DNA of 64,000 bases from Erigeron canadensis (GCF_010389155.1 NC_057761.1:25938210-26002209), one strand, 5' to 3'. Numbered from the stretch's first letter, positions 1 to 13,013 are shown. Notes: generated from the letters alone by a model not told the origin. A program made the numbers and translations.

Positions 1-674
1 TGTTATCTTTAATCTCCATATATAAAGAGAATGGCCAAAGGTCTTAAAATTTAGATTTTTAAGATTACTGATATTACCATACTACCCTTACTTTACATGG
101 AAATAGATTTGGTTAATACATTTGGTTAGCAATAGTTCATTCTTAGAAACCAATTCTGTTAACTTTTATTTTTGCATTATGGCATGGTTGGAGGCTTGGA
201 GCCAACTAACATCCATATAATTGAAGTCAATTAACTTTTTAGAACCAATCCACCGGCACGCAACACTTTTAGTCCCTTATAAAGCTTTTACAGTCTTATT
301 ATAGTCTTTCAAATTTTCAAAATGCGAAATGTCTAAAATACCACCACATTTAAATGTAAATTGCATAAAAGATCAATTAGCCAACTAAAGTTCTCGTTTT
401 AATTATAGTCAAAGTCAATGTCTTACAATTTAGTCAATGTCAAGTGTCAACCATGCGCTGCATAGCGCGGGCATCATTCTGGTACTCTGATATTGGCAAT
501 GCCATAACTCAATATGAATTTAATTCTTCTTGGACCTTAATTGCTCTTTTTAATGTTTTTAAATTCAAATGGCTATACATGCTCCTAAGCACTTTCATAC
601 AATATCTATGATTCTACATTTGGTTTGGTGTACTATAATTCATATGAACAGCCTAACGGGTTAATCAACTTTAG
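1..674 (+). other. MSH3 intron with a Helitron 3' terminus
   Basis: No exon is visible before the acceptor AG at 673-674, so this is read as the intron preceding the first visible MSH3 exon. It contains a Helitron-like 3' end: a perfect stem GCGCT/AGCGC around 456-468, then a GC-rich tail, then CTGG at 479-482 followed by T (CTRR-T pattern). The 5' end of that element was not found and may lie left of the window. The rest is AT-rich with no coding signal. Confidence 0.55.
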
Positions 675-3600
675 ATCTTGAAGAACAACGCCAATGAATC
701 TGAGTCTGGTTCCTTGCTCCAGTGTATGAATCACACTCTTACCGCATGTGGTTCCAGGCTTCTCAGGCACTGGGTATGATTTGATGTGTGTGTTCATGTG
801 TGTGTGTGTGTCTAAAACCCATTTTTCTCTAAAATGTGCGTTCACCTCATGAATTAGGTGAGTCATCCCTTGCGTGACAGAAACTTAATTAATGCTCGTC
901 TTGATGCTGTTTCTGAGATTCTTGACTCGATGGGTTCTCCTAATGTTTCTAATGGAAGAGACGGTGTCAATTTTAGCCCCAAACTTCATCATCTGCTTAC
1001 TTCAATCCTGACAAATTTAGCAAGATTGCCTGATATTCAACGTGGAATTACAAGAATTTTTCATCGAACTGCCACAGCAACAGAGGTAATGAATCTGTTG
1101 CATAAATTGGAGGTGTAAAAATGGGAGGGTTGGGTAACTGGATCCAGTCCAGTCAGAACAGGTGTGTTATGGTATGAGTTAGAAGAAACCTGGCCCACAT
1201 GCAAGCAGGTTTTTCTTTCTTTCTTTAGTCAAGTTGGTTGCTTATCTTATTATTTGATGTTTTTGTTTTCTTTAAGAATAACTACGATTGATATATACTT
1301 TTCAAAAAAACAAAAAAAAAACTACGATTGGCATTCTAGTTTTTGAAGTATAAGAATATAAGAGGTTTTATAAGTCGTGAATAAACCGTGGGCGATTTGA
1401 CCCACTTGAGCTCTTTTTTATTTTAGTTAACTTTTTCAAGTTTGGCTATGCAATTTGACCTTGTTAGATACAAAATGTTACCTTGATCGACAAGTTGAGG
1501 TCTAAATTGCCACCTCTGCCGAAACAAACTGGAAAATTTGTTTTTAATGTAGTGTTTGGCTACAGTTCATAGCAGTCATTCAAGCTATCGTTGTGTCCGG
1601 GAAACAGCTTCAGCAGCTTCAAGTGGAAGAGGATAATGTTGACCCCATGCAACAAAAGACTATTCATTCTTCATTGCTGAGAAGGTTGATTTTAACTGCA
1701 TCATCATCCAGCATAATTTCTACTGCAGCAAGACTTCTGTCTGCCTTGGATAAGGAAGCTGCCGAGAAACATGATCTTTCCAATCTGTTTATCATTTCTG
1801 AAGGGCAGTTTCAAAAGGTTCCATCATTATACAATATTTTATTACGTAACTTGTGCATTTTGCCATACCTTGGCTTAGTTTATTACACAAAAACTTGTAA
1901 ACAATGCGCAGATTGCTGCAGCAAAAACCAAAGTGAAGCAGGCACAGGAAAAGCTAGATTTGTTGATTGTCTTATACCGCAAACAACTGAAAAATTCAAA
2001 TTTGGAGTTCATGAATGTGTCCGGGACAACACATTTGATAGAGGTAACTAGCAGGTGTTTGGATTTTGGTTTAAAACTAATAATTTGGTGCAATAATTAG
2101 TTCTTAAAGCCTGGAGAAACAGATTTTCCTGCTCATTATCTTATTAAATAATCAGATTTGAATAATTGGTTTTATATCAGCGACAAGAAAACTGATTATG
2201 GAAGGTAAACTAAAATAGATGTCTTCATTTTTTAGTGGTCATTATATATATATATATATATATATCAGCTAAAATAGGCAGGTTTCATTTGTTTCACATT
2301 TCTAGCTAGTTTAATTTAATCTTTTCGTAGCCACATATATAATAACATACAGATATAGTTTCCCCAAAGTATCTGATTATTACAAACTTCAAAGTTATAA
2401 CAGAGAAATCACATCCAAATGACTTCTAGCGCCACCGCACAGTTTCTTATCTGATTCTTGTTATCCAAAATCACCAAGTTACTTTCAAAAATCAGTTAAA
2501 CATCCAAACATCCACTCATATTGGTTTTATCTAGAGGCCATTGTCGTCTTAAATAATTAATTATTAAATATTTCTCTGTGTGAGCATATCTCTGGATGTA
2601 ACTTGCAATACTACCTGTCTTCATGGTTTTATTTTATGTTATATATATGCCTAACTAGTTATAGCTTCAACTACAGCTGCCTCCAGACGTAAAGGTGCCA
2701 TTGAACTGGGTGAAGGTTAACAGTACGAAAAAAGCAATACGGTATCATGCACCAGAGGTTTTGACGGCTTTAGACCACCTGACTTTGGCCAATGAGGAGC
2801 TCCTTCTTGTGTGCCGCTCAGCTTGGCAGAATTTTTTGAATGAATTCGGGAAATATTATTCCGAGTTTCAAAGTGCTGTTCAAGCAATAGCAGCGTTGGA
2901 TTGCCTACATTCTCTTGCTCTTCTTGCACAAAAAAAGGTTTAAGTATCTGATGAGCTAATGTACTTGATCAAAACGAGCAAGCTTTTGGGTTGGTAATGG
3001 GTCAAAATTGGTTTAGGTCAAAATGGGTAGTTTATAGTACTCGTCCAAATGGGTCAGGTTGGTTGGGCTGACCTGCAAGCATCTTTGTTCATTTCGTGAG
3101 TGTTGTAAATAGTTAATGTGCTAGATATAGTTGCAAAATTTATGAGATTAATTAAATTATCTAGGTTTTTCTAATTAAATAATTTTGAAGGTTTTATGCA
3201 TTTGGAATATGCTTTTGGTGACCTTTTAGTCATTTAACTGTTCTCATTGTAGCTGTTCCTTTTACTTTGACCCATTTGACTCAATAGAGATAAAGTATAA
3301 CCAATATTTACCCTTTCATTGATAAATAGATTGAAACTGCCAACTCTAAGTCCCATGTTTCAACCTGCCTTATTTCTTGATCTCTCAGGATTATGTTCGA
3401 CCAGTTTTTGTTGACGATAATGAACCTGTTCAGATATGTATATCATCAGGACGTCATCCGGTGTGTAATATACCAATATTCTTTTATGATGTTAATGCCT
3501 GTGTTTTGCATAATGCTTAGTTGCTTACATGGTCGACTACGGGCAGGTAATGGAGACTATATTACAAGATAGTTTCGTTCCAAATGATACAAGTTTGCAT

Positions 3601-5613
3601 GCAGATGGCGAGTATTGTCAGATTGTTACTGGACCAAATATGGGTGGAAAAAGTTGTTACATACGACAAGTGGCTCTAATTGCTATTATGGCGCAGGTAT
3701 ATTGGCAAGTGGAAATAAATAGCTGTTATTACTCATATATACTCTCCATGATATCTGGTATTAATGGACATGTCAAGTTTTGGCTCTGCAGTTTCTTTAC
3801 CTGCTACATTATAACTGATTATCTATAGATATTAGCTATCATTCTTTGACCTAATTTTAGAGTTCTACTAAAATTTCAGCAACACTGCTTATTTTCTAAT
3901 ATCCGTATAGCTGATTTTGTGAAATTCTGATTATCTGGTTGTTACAACTTTAAGCAACAAATACATATCTGAACACTGTCTTATAAGACTAAATTTGTTA
4001 CAGCCGATTATCTGGTTCTAATCATTCTGTGCCAAATAAATGATAAAACACACATCCAAACACCCAATTGGTTGCTATATATTTAAACTGTGGATCTGTA
4101 TTTCTTTTTATTTTTAGGTGGGTTCCTTTGTGCCAGCATCATCAGCAAAACTACATGTTTTGGATGGCATCTACACTAGAATGGGAGCATCTGATAGCAT
4201 CCAACAGGGAAGAAGCACATTTTTGGAAGAATTGGGTGAGGCTTCTCATATACTCAATACTTGCACTGGCCGATCTTTGGTCATTCTTGATGAGCTTGGG
4301 AGAGGAACAAGCACACATGATGGGGTAGCAATTGCATATGCTACATTGCAGTACTTGTTAGAGCAGAAAAGATGCATGATATTATTTGTCACTCATTACC
4401 CAGAGATAGTTAATATGACAAAAGGGTTCACTGGTCGTGTGGGGTCATATCATGTTTCGTACCTGACATCACAAAAGGATGAACAGACAATGAGCTCAAA
4501 TTATGAGAATGCTGACTATGACGATGTTGTTTACCTTTATAAGCTTGTTCCTGGTATTTCAGAAAGGAGTTTTGGATTTAAAGTCGCACAGCTTGCACAG
4601 GTCAGTTGGCTCTTGACTCTTTTTGGATCAATAGTTTTCATTTAGTGTGCATTATAACAAAAAGAAGAATACATAACAAACTGTAATCATCACATATAAA
4701 AGCCCTTTGTTGATTGGTTGACCACTATAAGTGGAAGTGGCAAAATGGGCTGCCAGGTCGGTTGAGTACAGTTTAAAATGGACTCGGGACAAAACATCTT
4801 AGTTTGGGATACGTCAAAACATGTCAGTTTGGGTCAATCCTCTGACACTTTCTGTCCATATTGTTTTAATTTCGTAAATAATCAACATGTTAAGCATGAT
4901 TATAGAAGCTATATTCTTAGAACAAGAAAATAAATTTCTTATAATAGAACATTTACATATACAGTAGATAACTTTTGACCAGTTTCCTTTATTGCTAATT
5001 TTCTACATTACCTGTTTGACCAGTTTATCAAATATATACGGCCTCGGTTGATCCGTTTTGACATAAATGAGTTACAACTGCCACTTCTTACCATTTTTAT
5101 TTGTAGGATGATTGGCTGTTTATATACTTTCACATTGTTTCCTCTGCAAATATATATCTATTAATAGTTATCCAAAAAATGTGTGATAACAATGTTAGAC
5201 CTTTTTTATAAGGGTCTTGTTATTGACATGCACAAAATAGTTGTTACAGTTACCATCATAAAATTAATATTCATGAACACAACTTCATATCAAGTTGACT
5301 AAGAAAGTCAAACTTTAATTTTTGAATGTATCTTATGTTACAGTTACCCTTGTCATGTATAAACCGAGCCAGCGCAATGGCAATGAAATTGGAAGAAGTA
5401 GTGAGCAACAGAGATAAAAATAGGTTGGCACATAAATATTTACAAAAACCAGAGAAAAACGATGAATCTGGAGTCACAAAGGAGGATGCGAATGAGTTTA
5501 AAGAATTTTTTTCAAACTTAAATTTGGCATTATTAGAAGACATCGATCCTGTGAAGAGCTTCCAGTGTTTAAAGCATGCTAGAAGCCTTGCATGTGACTT
5601 GAGAAATAGGTAA
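675..5613 (+). CDS. MSH3: DNA mismatch repair protein MSH3, C-terminal part (nine exons)
   Basis: MSH3 pairs with MSH2 as MutS-beta, which in the nucleus binds insertion/deletion loops and starts mismatch repair. Exons read from sequence: 675-773, 858-1085, 1566-1817, 1912-2043, 2677-2937, 3389-3460, 3547-3696, 4118-4600 and 5344-5613 (stop TAG). All are in phase 0 with GT/AG borders, giving 648 residues. Domains in order: the MutS lever/core region (GSRLLRHW then SHPLRDRN), the clamp/coiled segment, and the ATPase with Walker A GPNMGGKS (exon at 3547), Walker [11 protein letters not shown], the STHDG signature and the THYPE segment (exon at 4118), and a C-terminal dimerisation helix region. 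Plant MSH3 is about 1,080 residues, so roughly the first 430 lie left of the window. No break was seen. Motif spacing and the [14 protein letters not shown] blocks favour MSH3 over MSH6 or MSH2. Confidence 0.95.
1118..1515. repeat. Possible MITE inside an MSH3 intron
   Basis: The ends resemble an inverted repeat: GAGGTGTAAAAATGGG near 1111-1126 against the reverse complement of the segment near 1500-1517, GAGGTGGCAATTTAGACC. A similar pair bounds about 4732-5092 in the last intron (GAAGTGGCA at both ends). Both introns are enriched in 'aaatgggt' strings. No target duplication was resolved, so this is tentative. Confidence 0.3.
4732..5092. repeat. Possible MITE in the last MSH3 intron
   Basis: The segment opens with GAAGTGGCAAAATGGGC and closes with a stretch whose reverse complement begins GAAGTGGCAGTTGTAAC. 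The shared GAAGTGGCA suggests terminal inverted repeats. It lies wholly inside the intron 4601-5343 and leaves both splice sites untouched. No clear target duplication was seen. Confidence 0.35.
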
Positions 5614-7904
5614 CCCTTTATTTACATTCATGTTCTGTAAATTTTGTAATGCGGCAGAGATGGAATTCTATGTATAATCTGAATGGTAATAGGCGATGAG
5701 CTCTTTTTGTATTCCTGGGTGAGCCTTTGATGGTTTCTGCATCTTTTCTTGAACTTGTAAAGTTAATTCTGTGATCTCCTTTTTCTTTCTAAATTGCAAG
5801 AGGTTTTTTTTTTTTTTTTTTTTCTTCCGGCAATAGACAACAGATATATAACAAATCTTTAATGGAGTTGATAATATGTATAATACGTACAGTATGTTTA
5901 AACACAAACCCAAGTGTACCAAGGTCAAGTTAAAAGCAGCTAAATTGGAAACATTCAATTGTTAATAACCTAATATGGACAACTGGACATGCATAAATCT
6001 TCTAACAAAACTATCAAAGGCCTCCATTGTGGTCTTAAAATGTGAAATCCGCCACTATAAAATGGACGTTTATGTTGAACTTCGGAGACGGGGAAGAAGA
6101 TGACTTCACAGATGTAAGAAATTCATGGCTTGCTTGATGAATTATCATACTTTATTGAAAGACATCTTCCAAGGGACACTAGTTAAGGAAAAGATATGTA
6201 TATAATTTCAATGAATAGGTCCTTTGCGGTTGGAGGAAACACAAATTGAAGTACACTCATTATCGTTAGGAATGGCAATGGGTTCTGGTTGGGGACTTGG
6301 GGTACCCGAAAACTAAATTATGCCTCTATTCCGCCAATGGGGGTTTACTTTGGCGCCCATCGGGGAGACATCGCCAAGACCAACCTAAATCGCATCCCTT
6401 GTTGGTAATCCTCGAAATCTGATTCAGTTTTACATGTCTATTTTTTCGATAAGAAAGTGATTTTATGAATAACACATTTTATATTTGTTATTACCAATAC
6501 CTAGTCACTCAAAACTAATATGTAAAGAATACAATGTACACCAGGAAAATGTTATTTTATTCTACAAATCAAAGCTACAAATCCTTCTATACACTCGTCT
6601 AAATAGGTGAGTTAGTAGGCTTTATTTTCAAGTGCATTATGTGAATGACGTATTGACATGTATGTAGGTAGTATGTTGATTTTTTAGGATGAAATAATAA
6701 TGCTTTCATTATAACAATTAATAAAAGTAAATCACTTTTTTTGTATCATAAAGATATAAACATGGTCAGTATGCATACAAAAAAATATTTAAATATGTGT
6801 ATTTTGGCTCGGGTTTGGGTAGGGATGAATGTCTTGTCTCCGTTCCATACCCAATAACAAGACCTCTACAGCAATGTCTTCTTTGACATGTCATTACTTT
6901 TTTCAGAACTTGAAGAAAGAAAAGCATCTTTCAAAAGACGTTTTCCATACTATCTCTACAGATACTGTTATAACATTGTTGAATAGGCGACTGAATTGGC
7001 TGTTGTATGCCAAGCATGGGTTGAAGTCTTATAAAGTAGATTAGAAGACAAACCAAATATCACGCTACACGGCAAGGAGATCGACAGTCAGTCACTACTA
7101 TGGTAGGTGTAATGCAAGGGAAAATTCTCATTGGACTAGACCCAAACTGAAAAGGTAAAGGGGTTCGTGTGGCTTTTGTGTAATATTATCAGTAGATGCA
7201 AGATGGAAGTCAGGATTAACTTAGCAGATCGGCTTTGAGGTACTCATCAGCAACTAGTTAGGAAACCAAACATTACGGAGAAGAAAAAAGGTAGGATTCA
7301 ACATTTTATAGTTTATATAAAATGCTGAACTTCACTTCCATGTTTGAATTAAGGTTCAAATCTTTGAAGTGCCTAAATTTTGTATCAAATTCATGTGTTC
7401 AATCATTTGAAACACAGCACACGTAGAGGGGATTGGGCTACGATCACCTTACAGCATGCAAATTCCAGCAGTTTACCTTGATTATATAACCTGGTGTAAT
7501 GTAACAGTGATCCCCTACAACGAATCCATTTAACAGTCATGTTTTACCATGTGTGATGTAATAAACTTGTTTTGAAGGCATCACAAGTTGCAAAATCATA
7601 TCGAAAGGAACAGGTGTTAGCCTGGGGCCTCAAAAAGACCACAGTAAGTGTAATGTAGCATCTGATTGCAAATAACTTGGAAATGCCATAAATGAAAGTT
7701 GTTGTATTCAAGTTTATCAGAACAAAAACCAAAACAAGATGGAGGAAGCACAAGTCTTTCTTATTGAAATGAACATAATGCACAAACCAGTAGTAGTAGC
7801 ATATTTATCTGCAACAACAAAAGATAAAAAGCATAACTCTGACGATGTTCAAGAGAAGGCAATCATATTATGCCTGACATTTTTGCACCATAAACTAATG
7901 TCAC
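5614..7904. other. Intergenic region between MSH3 and the complex I-like gene
   Basis: It holds the MSH3 3' flank, a 20-base T run at 5804-5823, and a GC-richer patch at about 6269-6860 that looks like a degraded hAT-type MITE. That patch starts TAGGAATGGCAATGGG and includes GGGTTTGGGTAGGGATG; the right terminus was not found. The 3' UTR of the antisense gene must occupy part of the right side. No convincing coding segment was seen. Confidence 0.5.
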
Positions 7905-9268
7905 TTAATACTCTTTCTTCCCGAAATTTTTGCACCATATCTGTGATGGAACTGGGTGAACAGGCATATGAGGTCGTTGCTGCAGTAGACATACAAAATT
8001 CAAAATTAAAGTTTGCACATGATGGAATACAAATTAAAATAAGAGTACAAGGTGTCTTCTGTTGGCACAAGGAGTAAACTACATTTTGCTTTAAGGCTCA
8101 CTCAGTACTTTATGCAATATATGTATAGAAAACAATTCAAGTGCCCTTCAATGAACCATATGTTGCATACATGGAACTGAGGTTGGCATTAAAATAAATG
8201 TATAGGAACCCAAAACGAAAACAGCATACAGTGATAGCAGAACTTGTAACTAAAATTGGCTTCGTAATAAGGAAAGGGTCGCTGCCTTAGGGTTGAAGGA
8301 TGGGGCTTAACTGAATAGTAGTTTCAAACTAGATCCTTTTGGTTACGGGCTAGCTTCCATTCAATGTAAATTCAACGATTCACTAGAATCCTATCAGATC
8401 CACTTATAGATACAGTAGGCAACAACCACTAAACAGAAAACGTACGGTTATCGTGTTCAACACACTTTACACAATAAAATTTTTCCTACGAGGGGATATA
8501 CTAGAAAGAAGCAGGTGCACAATTAATACAACAGATTATCCTCTACACATATGAATAAGAACAGAGTCACAGAACTAAATGAAAACTAGACAAAACGCTA
8601 GAGTACATTTGCATCTTTTATACTCAAATAGTCGAGATTTGACAACCGATTATGAAAGATATATACAAAGAGCATATCAGTTTGGAAAACTAATTTGGTG
8701 GGAGCAAACTATCTAGTAAAAATATCAACTCACAAAGCTAAATATGTTTGTAAAATAGACTAATAGAAAGAAAAATCAGCTTTTATATGATAAAAAACTT
8801 GTATATAACTTCCACATTAATCTCAATAAGTCAATAGTAAGTAGTTCAAATTGATAAAGTTTATAAACTTGTTACAATCTTATCCTTTATATCTATCTAT
8901 CTATCTATCTATCTAACTATATATATATATATACTCCAATTAGTGAAAATAACAAACGTTAAAAAAGGGTATGACATACAATCCAGATCTTGCACATTGT
9001 AAGTAGCAAAATACAATTACAAGTCAAGAAAAAAAAATATATGATCAAGGAATAAATAAATAAATAAATAAGTAATGAAGTAATAAAAAGAGACCTCAAG
9101 TTGAGCGGATTTCACGGCGATGGGGATACAAACAAGAAAGATGCCAAACATGGCGAGGGCTGTGTTGCGCTTCCAGTGGACCGGCCGGCAGTTGGGACCA
9201 CCACTCATGGTCCATACTTTGGTCCTGAAATCACCTCCGCCGTGACCATGATCTCCTCCGCCACCCAT
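7905..9268 (-). CDS. Putative mitochondrial complex I accessory subunit (B15/NDUFB4-like), two exons
   Basis: Exon 1 is 9095-9268 (58 codons) and exon 2 is 7905-7979 (24 codons plus TAA). The intron of 1,115 bp has GT at 9093-9094 and AG at 7980-7981, phase 0. The 82-residue product has a Gly/His-rich N-terminus (MGGGGDHGHGGG), a conserved KVWTMSGGPNCRPVHWKRN block, one membrane segment at about residues 36-53 (AMFGIFLVCIPIAV), then QRPHMPVHPVPSQIWC and a terminal FGKKEY. This layout matches a small plant single-span protein that I associate with the membrane arm of NADH dehydrogenase (B15/NDUFB4 position). The family name is from memory; the gene structure is seen directly. An upstream in-frame ATG at 9286 would add six residues, and the MGGGG start is preferred as typical of the family. 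A TATA-rich stretch at 9356-9388 and a MITE at 9396 lie just upstream. Confidence 0.75.
8891..8915. repeat. (ATCT)n microsatellite
   Basis: About six copies of ATCT, followed by (AT)n to about 8934. It lies inside the intron of the complex I-like gene. A second simple run of AAAT/AATA units sits at 9051-9072, close to the donor site. Confidence 0.8.
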
Positions 9269-9395
9269 CTTTGTTTTGTCAGTCAACTGGAATTGGACTT
9301 TTTGAGGAAGAAGGAAAAAGGGAGTCAGTTTATTGGTGCCCTAATTTTGGTGATTTGTATATATATTCACTATATATATATATATATGGGGATTG

Positions 9396-9555
9396 GAATA
9401 TAAGCCTACGCTTAGGTGTGGAACACTTACATATTGTTTTTTTAATCTATAAAAATCATGGGGTTCATGCATTTATTAATTAAATAAAAAAATAATAAAA
9501 TATTAGTATGTGAGGGGTTCCACACCTAAGTTTAGGTGCCGGACAGCCTTATATT
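9396..9555. mobile_element. 160-bp MITE with long terminal inverted repeats
   Basis: The left arm GAATATAAGCC...CTTAGGTGTGGAAC and the right arm read in reverse complement (GAATATAAGGC...CTTAGGTGTGGAAC) match over about 45 bp with a small indel. The core is AT-rich. It lies ~130 bp upstream of the start codon of the antisense complex I-like gene, so it is in its promoter. No clear target duplication was found and the superfamily is not assigned. Confidence 0.65.
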
Positions 9556-10426
9556 CTCTTTTTCATATATATATATATATATATAATATTTATTTTTATC
9601 TCCAACTTTCCTTTTCATTTTTTACCAATGGATGAATTCTATTGTAAGATAAAAGGTTAAAAAAATTTTCTATAATTCTTTTTTTTTAAAAGGTTAAAAT
9701 TTCAAAATGTTCAATTTTTAGTTTTTTTAAACCCAATAAATTACTCGTTAATATGAAAAGATTCAATATTTGTGGTTTTAATTTGATTTGTGCTAGAGAA
9801 ATTAACTCGATTTAAGTTCATTTTTATTCATTTAAGATATTGTATGATTAATTAATTTTAAAATTTAACTAAACCTTTTAAGCCGTTTATCAAGCTTATT
9901 GTATTTCTTAAAAAGTAAAATTGGAATTGCATTTCAGTAGAGATCATAGTTTGTGTATAAAATAAATTTTTTTTAAATTAAAACTATAAGACTATTCCCA
10001 TCTCTCAATAATGAGGTAGTTTGTTGATAAATCAATATAATGTTGATGGTAACCAACCAAATGGTTCCATCGAACATTGGTGGTGGCAAAAAAAAAAAAA
10101 ATGACTTGGTATAAATATTCCATCAATCACTATATATATACAAGTTATATTGATAAATAAGATATTAACAAGTATTTGGAATTCTATAAGGTTGTTTTAC
10201 ATCTATCTAAAGCATGTCTCATTTGGGACAAGGGATGGAAAAAAATTATGATTGCATGTATCGTCATACATAATATGATCATCGGTGATATATGAGGCAC
10301 TCACCTTAATCATTACAAGTATAATTCGTCGGAATTTCTATATGAAGTTTGGTGATTTTTCGTTTCTGGTAACTGACGTTATTAGTATAGTTTTGATACA
10401 TTATTGTATCGAAACCATCCCTTATA
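9556..10426. other. AT-rich intergenic DNA
   Basis: Very AT-rich, with an (AT)n run near 9566-9587 and short homopolymers. No coding segment, RNA gene or paired termini seen. Confidence 0.5.
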
Positions 10427-10940
10427 TAGGGATGAAAACGGGCCGGGTATGGTCTGGGTTAATGCAATCCCCGACCCAAACCTGAACCAGATTAAAAATC
10501 ACTGTCTCAAACCCAGACCCAGATCTGGATTCGACAGATCCCTATTTACTTATTAATAGTCAGGTAACAGATTTTCCCACGGGTAATCGGGATCCGTTAA
10601 ATTTATTTTCTTTTTTAAAAAAATCCCTTCACGTTTTTTTTAATACAAAAACTTTGTTTCATAAAAGCTAAATTGACATTATCAAACTTCATGACTTTTC
10701 TAAGCTAACTATGAAACTTAACTTGAACAGTTTGATCCTGTACAATCATATTGACTGAAATCATATTGGATTAGATTGGATTGAATATGAACTGAAATCA
10801 TTAAACCCATTAATATAGCTTAGCAAGTAAAATAAAATTTATCATCAAACTTGTTGCGTTATATAGAAAATCCTCTTATTTATTACCATGTGCTAGGCAA
10901 GCTACCATTTCATACCTTTTCAAATAATTGGAAATAAACA

Positions 10941-10994
<54 letters not shown>

Positions 10995-11251
10995 GTAATT
11001 TAACATATACGGGTCAAGTATATGGGTTTGAGGTGGGTATCGGATATACGGGTTGGGTAAACGGGTTTTCATCTAAAACCATCCCCAGAGTCGAACTCAC
11101 AAAAAACAAAAACCATCCTCAGACCCGAACCTATAAAAAATTTAAAACTATCCCCATACCTGACTCTATACCCACGAACCCATCCGAATCCAAACAAAAA
11201 ATATCGAGTTTTGACTTTTCCCATCAAATATGGATTTTTTTACTATCCCTA
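10427..11251. mobile_element. hAT-type MITE with perfect 8-bp target duplication
   Basis: The element begins TAGGGATGAAAACGGG and ends ACTATCCCTA, giving a short terminal inverted repeat TAGGGAT. It is flanked on both sides by CCCTTATA (10419-10426 and 11252-11259), an exact 8-bp duplication as expected for hAT. The body has GGGT/ACCC-rich degenerate repeats and a (TTA)n microsatellite. It encodes no transposase. Confidence 0.8.
10941..10993. repeat. (TTA)n microsatellite
   Basis: About 53 bp of uninterrupted TAT/ATT triplets inside the hAT MITE. Read in one frame it gives a false poly-leucine reading frame. Confidence 0.9.
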
Positions 11252-11384
11252 CCCTTATATCGACATACAAAAGCTTTAAAATCTACAAAATGGTTATTAA
11301 GTCTTCGTCATATTAAGCACACTATCATGGCATCATCCACAAATATTTGATAAACTTTTGCTTGTGAGACTTTGTTGTATATTA

Positions 11385-12545
11385 TACTATATTTTATTAT
11401 ATTATACAAAAACTACTATATAATACATTTTCTTTTTTATCCCGTTATGTAATAAAACAAAAATTTCACAACAACCGCAAATTTTAAAATTGACTAACGT
11501 GGCATCACCACTTCTAACTTTTTTTCTTTTTCTTTTTTTAAAATTTTTTATCTATGGTATGAATTATTTATTTAATATCTAGTCTCATCATGTATAATGT
11601 TCAAAAACGATAATAATTCTTATACGGTCATTTAAATTTCTATAATCATTTATTAAACAAACTAACTTCCCGTATTTTAAGAAAAGAAACAGTGTTATAC
11701 TGTACAACATCATAAAACATATTTGATGGTATATCACCAAAAACCAGCGGTGTACAGATTAATCAAAATACCTTTAGCCCTAAAAAACTTTAATATCTTT
11801 CATTTTCTACCTTTTATTTTACATTAATACTCACACCTCTATCGTACTACCACTATTGTTGTTGATGTCGCCACCTGTCATTACCACCACCTCTCCCACT
11901 ACTCTAATATCATTACAAAATTTCCAAATTATTTGGATAACACACGGGTAGTTTTAATATGATATATTAGCACGCTATTCATTTAGTGCGGCGTTGCTGG
12001 CTGTGATGTCAATCTGATGGTGTCAACGACAGTGGTGATAGCGGCCATTGGTGGTGATGATGGTGACGAATAATGGTGATAATTGAAGTAAAAATAATTA
12101 ATCTAAAAGAGTGGTGGAGATATATTTGTAAATAAAACCTATTATATAATACATTTTTTTTTATCTTGCTATGTAATAAACAAAAATTTCATAACATCCG
12201 CAAATTTTAAAATTGTATAACGTGGCATCACCACTTCTATTTTTCTCTTTCAAGGTGTGGAATTGTGGATTACTTATTTAATATATCTATCCTTATTGTT
12301 TATAATTATATTAACGATAATAATTTTTACGTCTTCTAAATTTGTCTTAACCAAAATTTACAAATTATTCGCAAAACACACAGGTTAATAAACCTGTTTA
12401 ATAAGTATACTATATCACGATACTCATTCAATGCGACGACAATAGTGATAACGGTCATTGGTGATGGTGATGATGATAATTGATATAAAGATAATTTATA
12501 TAAAATGGTGGTGAAAATATATATTTATAGATCAAAAATCTCTTA
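11385..12545. repeat. Diverged tandem duplication
   Basis: The segment 11396-11520 recurs at 12136-12246, sharing for example ATGTAATAAA and ACGTGGCATCACCACTTCTA. The segment 11960-12110 recurs at 12400-12540, with the shared 'gtgatggtgatgat'-like core. The order is conserved, so a unit of roughly 0.7 kb was duplicated in tandem and the second copy lost about 0.3 kb. No coding content seen. Confidence 0.65.
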
Positions 12546-13013
12546 TATAAATAAAACAAGATTCTTATGACATAATTATTTTATAAATAATGCTTACTTA
12601 TCATTATTACACTTATTTATATCAATTATTTTTTTTTTCTTGATTTATGACATTATCTTATTTAAAAGTTAAATCATATTCTAATTCATCTATGATTTAT
12701 TTCTTTTTATTCCTAAGTCCAATATAAATTAAAATGTAATTATCTAATTTGTTTTTTTAACGACTATATGTCAATTTTCAATAATAGTATCACAATCTTT
12801 TTTCATCATTTAAATAGTATTATCATAATAGATTTTTAAATTATCTGCATATTTGTGGGTTAATAAGCTAACAATATATGTTCGAAATATAATGTATAAC
12901 ATTCCGAGATTATGAGTATGGTTAAACAGTTTCATAGTTTTTAAACATCGACGTAATTTAATATTAAAAAACTTTTATTAATAAGTCCGGGTTGAACCGG
13001 GTTAATTAACTAG
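12546..13013 (+). mobile_element. Helitron 3' end upstream of MSBP
   Basis: A hairpin CCGGGTT/AACCGGG at 12988-13002 is followed by TTAATTAA and CTAG at 13010-13013, then T. This is the canonical plant Helitron terminus. It sits 270 bp before the MSBP start codon. The 5' end was not located; the left coordinate given is only the start of the AT-rich tract that carries the end. Confidence 0.55.

Noticed and set aside
5668..5958. Minus-strand frame with poly-lysine
   Set aside because: Produced by the T run at 5804-5823 in the MSH3 3' flank.
7739..8077. 112-codon plus-strand frame
   Set aside because: It overlaps the antisense last exon and intron of the complex I-like gene and has no recognisable domain.
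10928..11350. 140-codon frame starting with poly-leucine
   Set aside because: It is the (TTA)n microsatellite inside a hAT MITE read as codons. No domain, and the element ends are proven by the 8-bp duplication.
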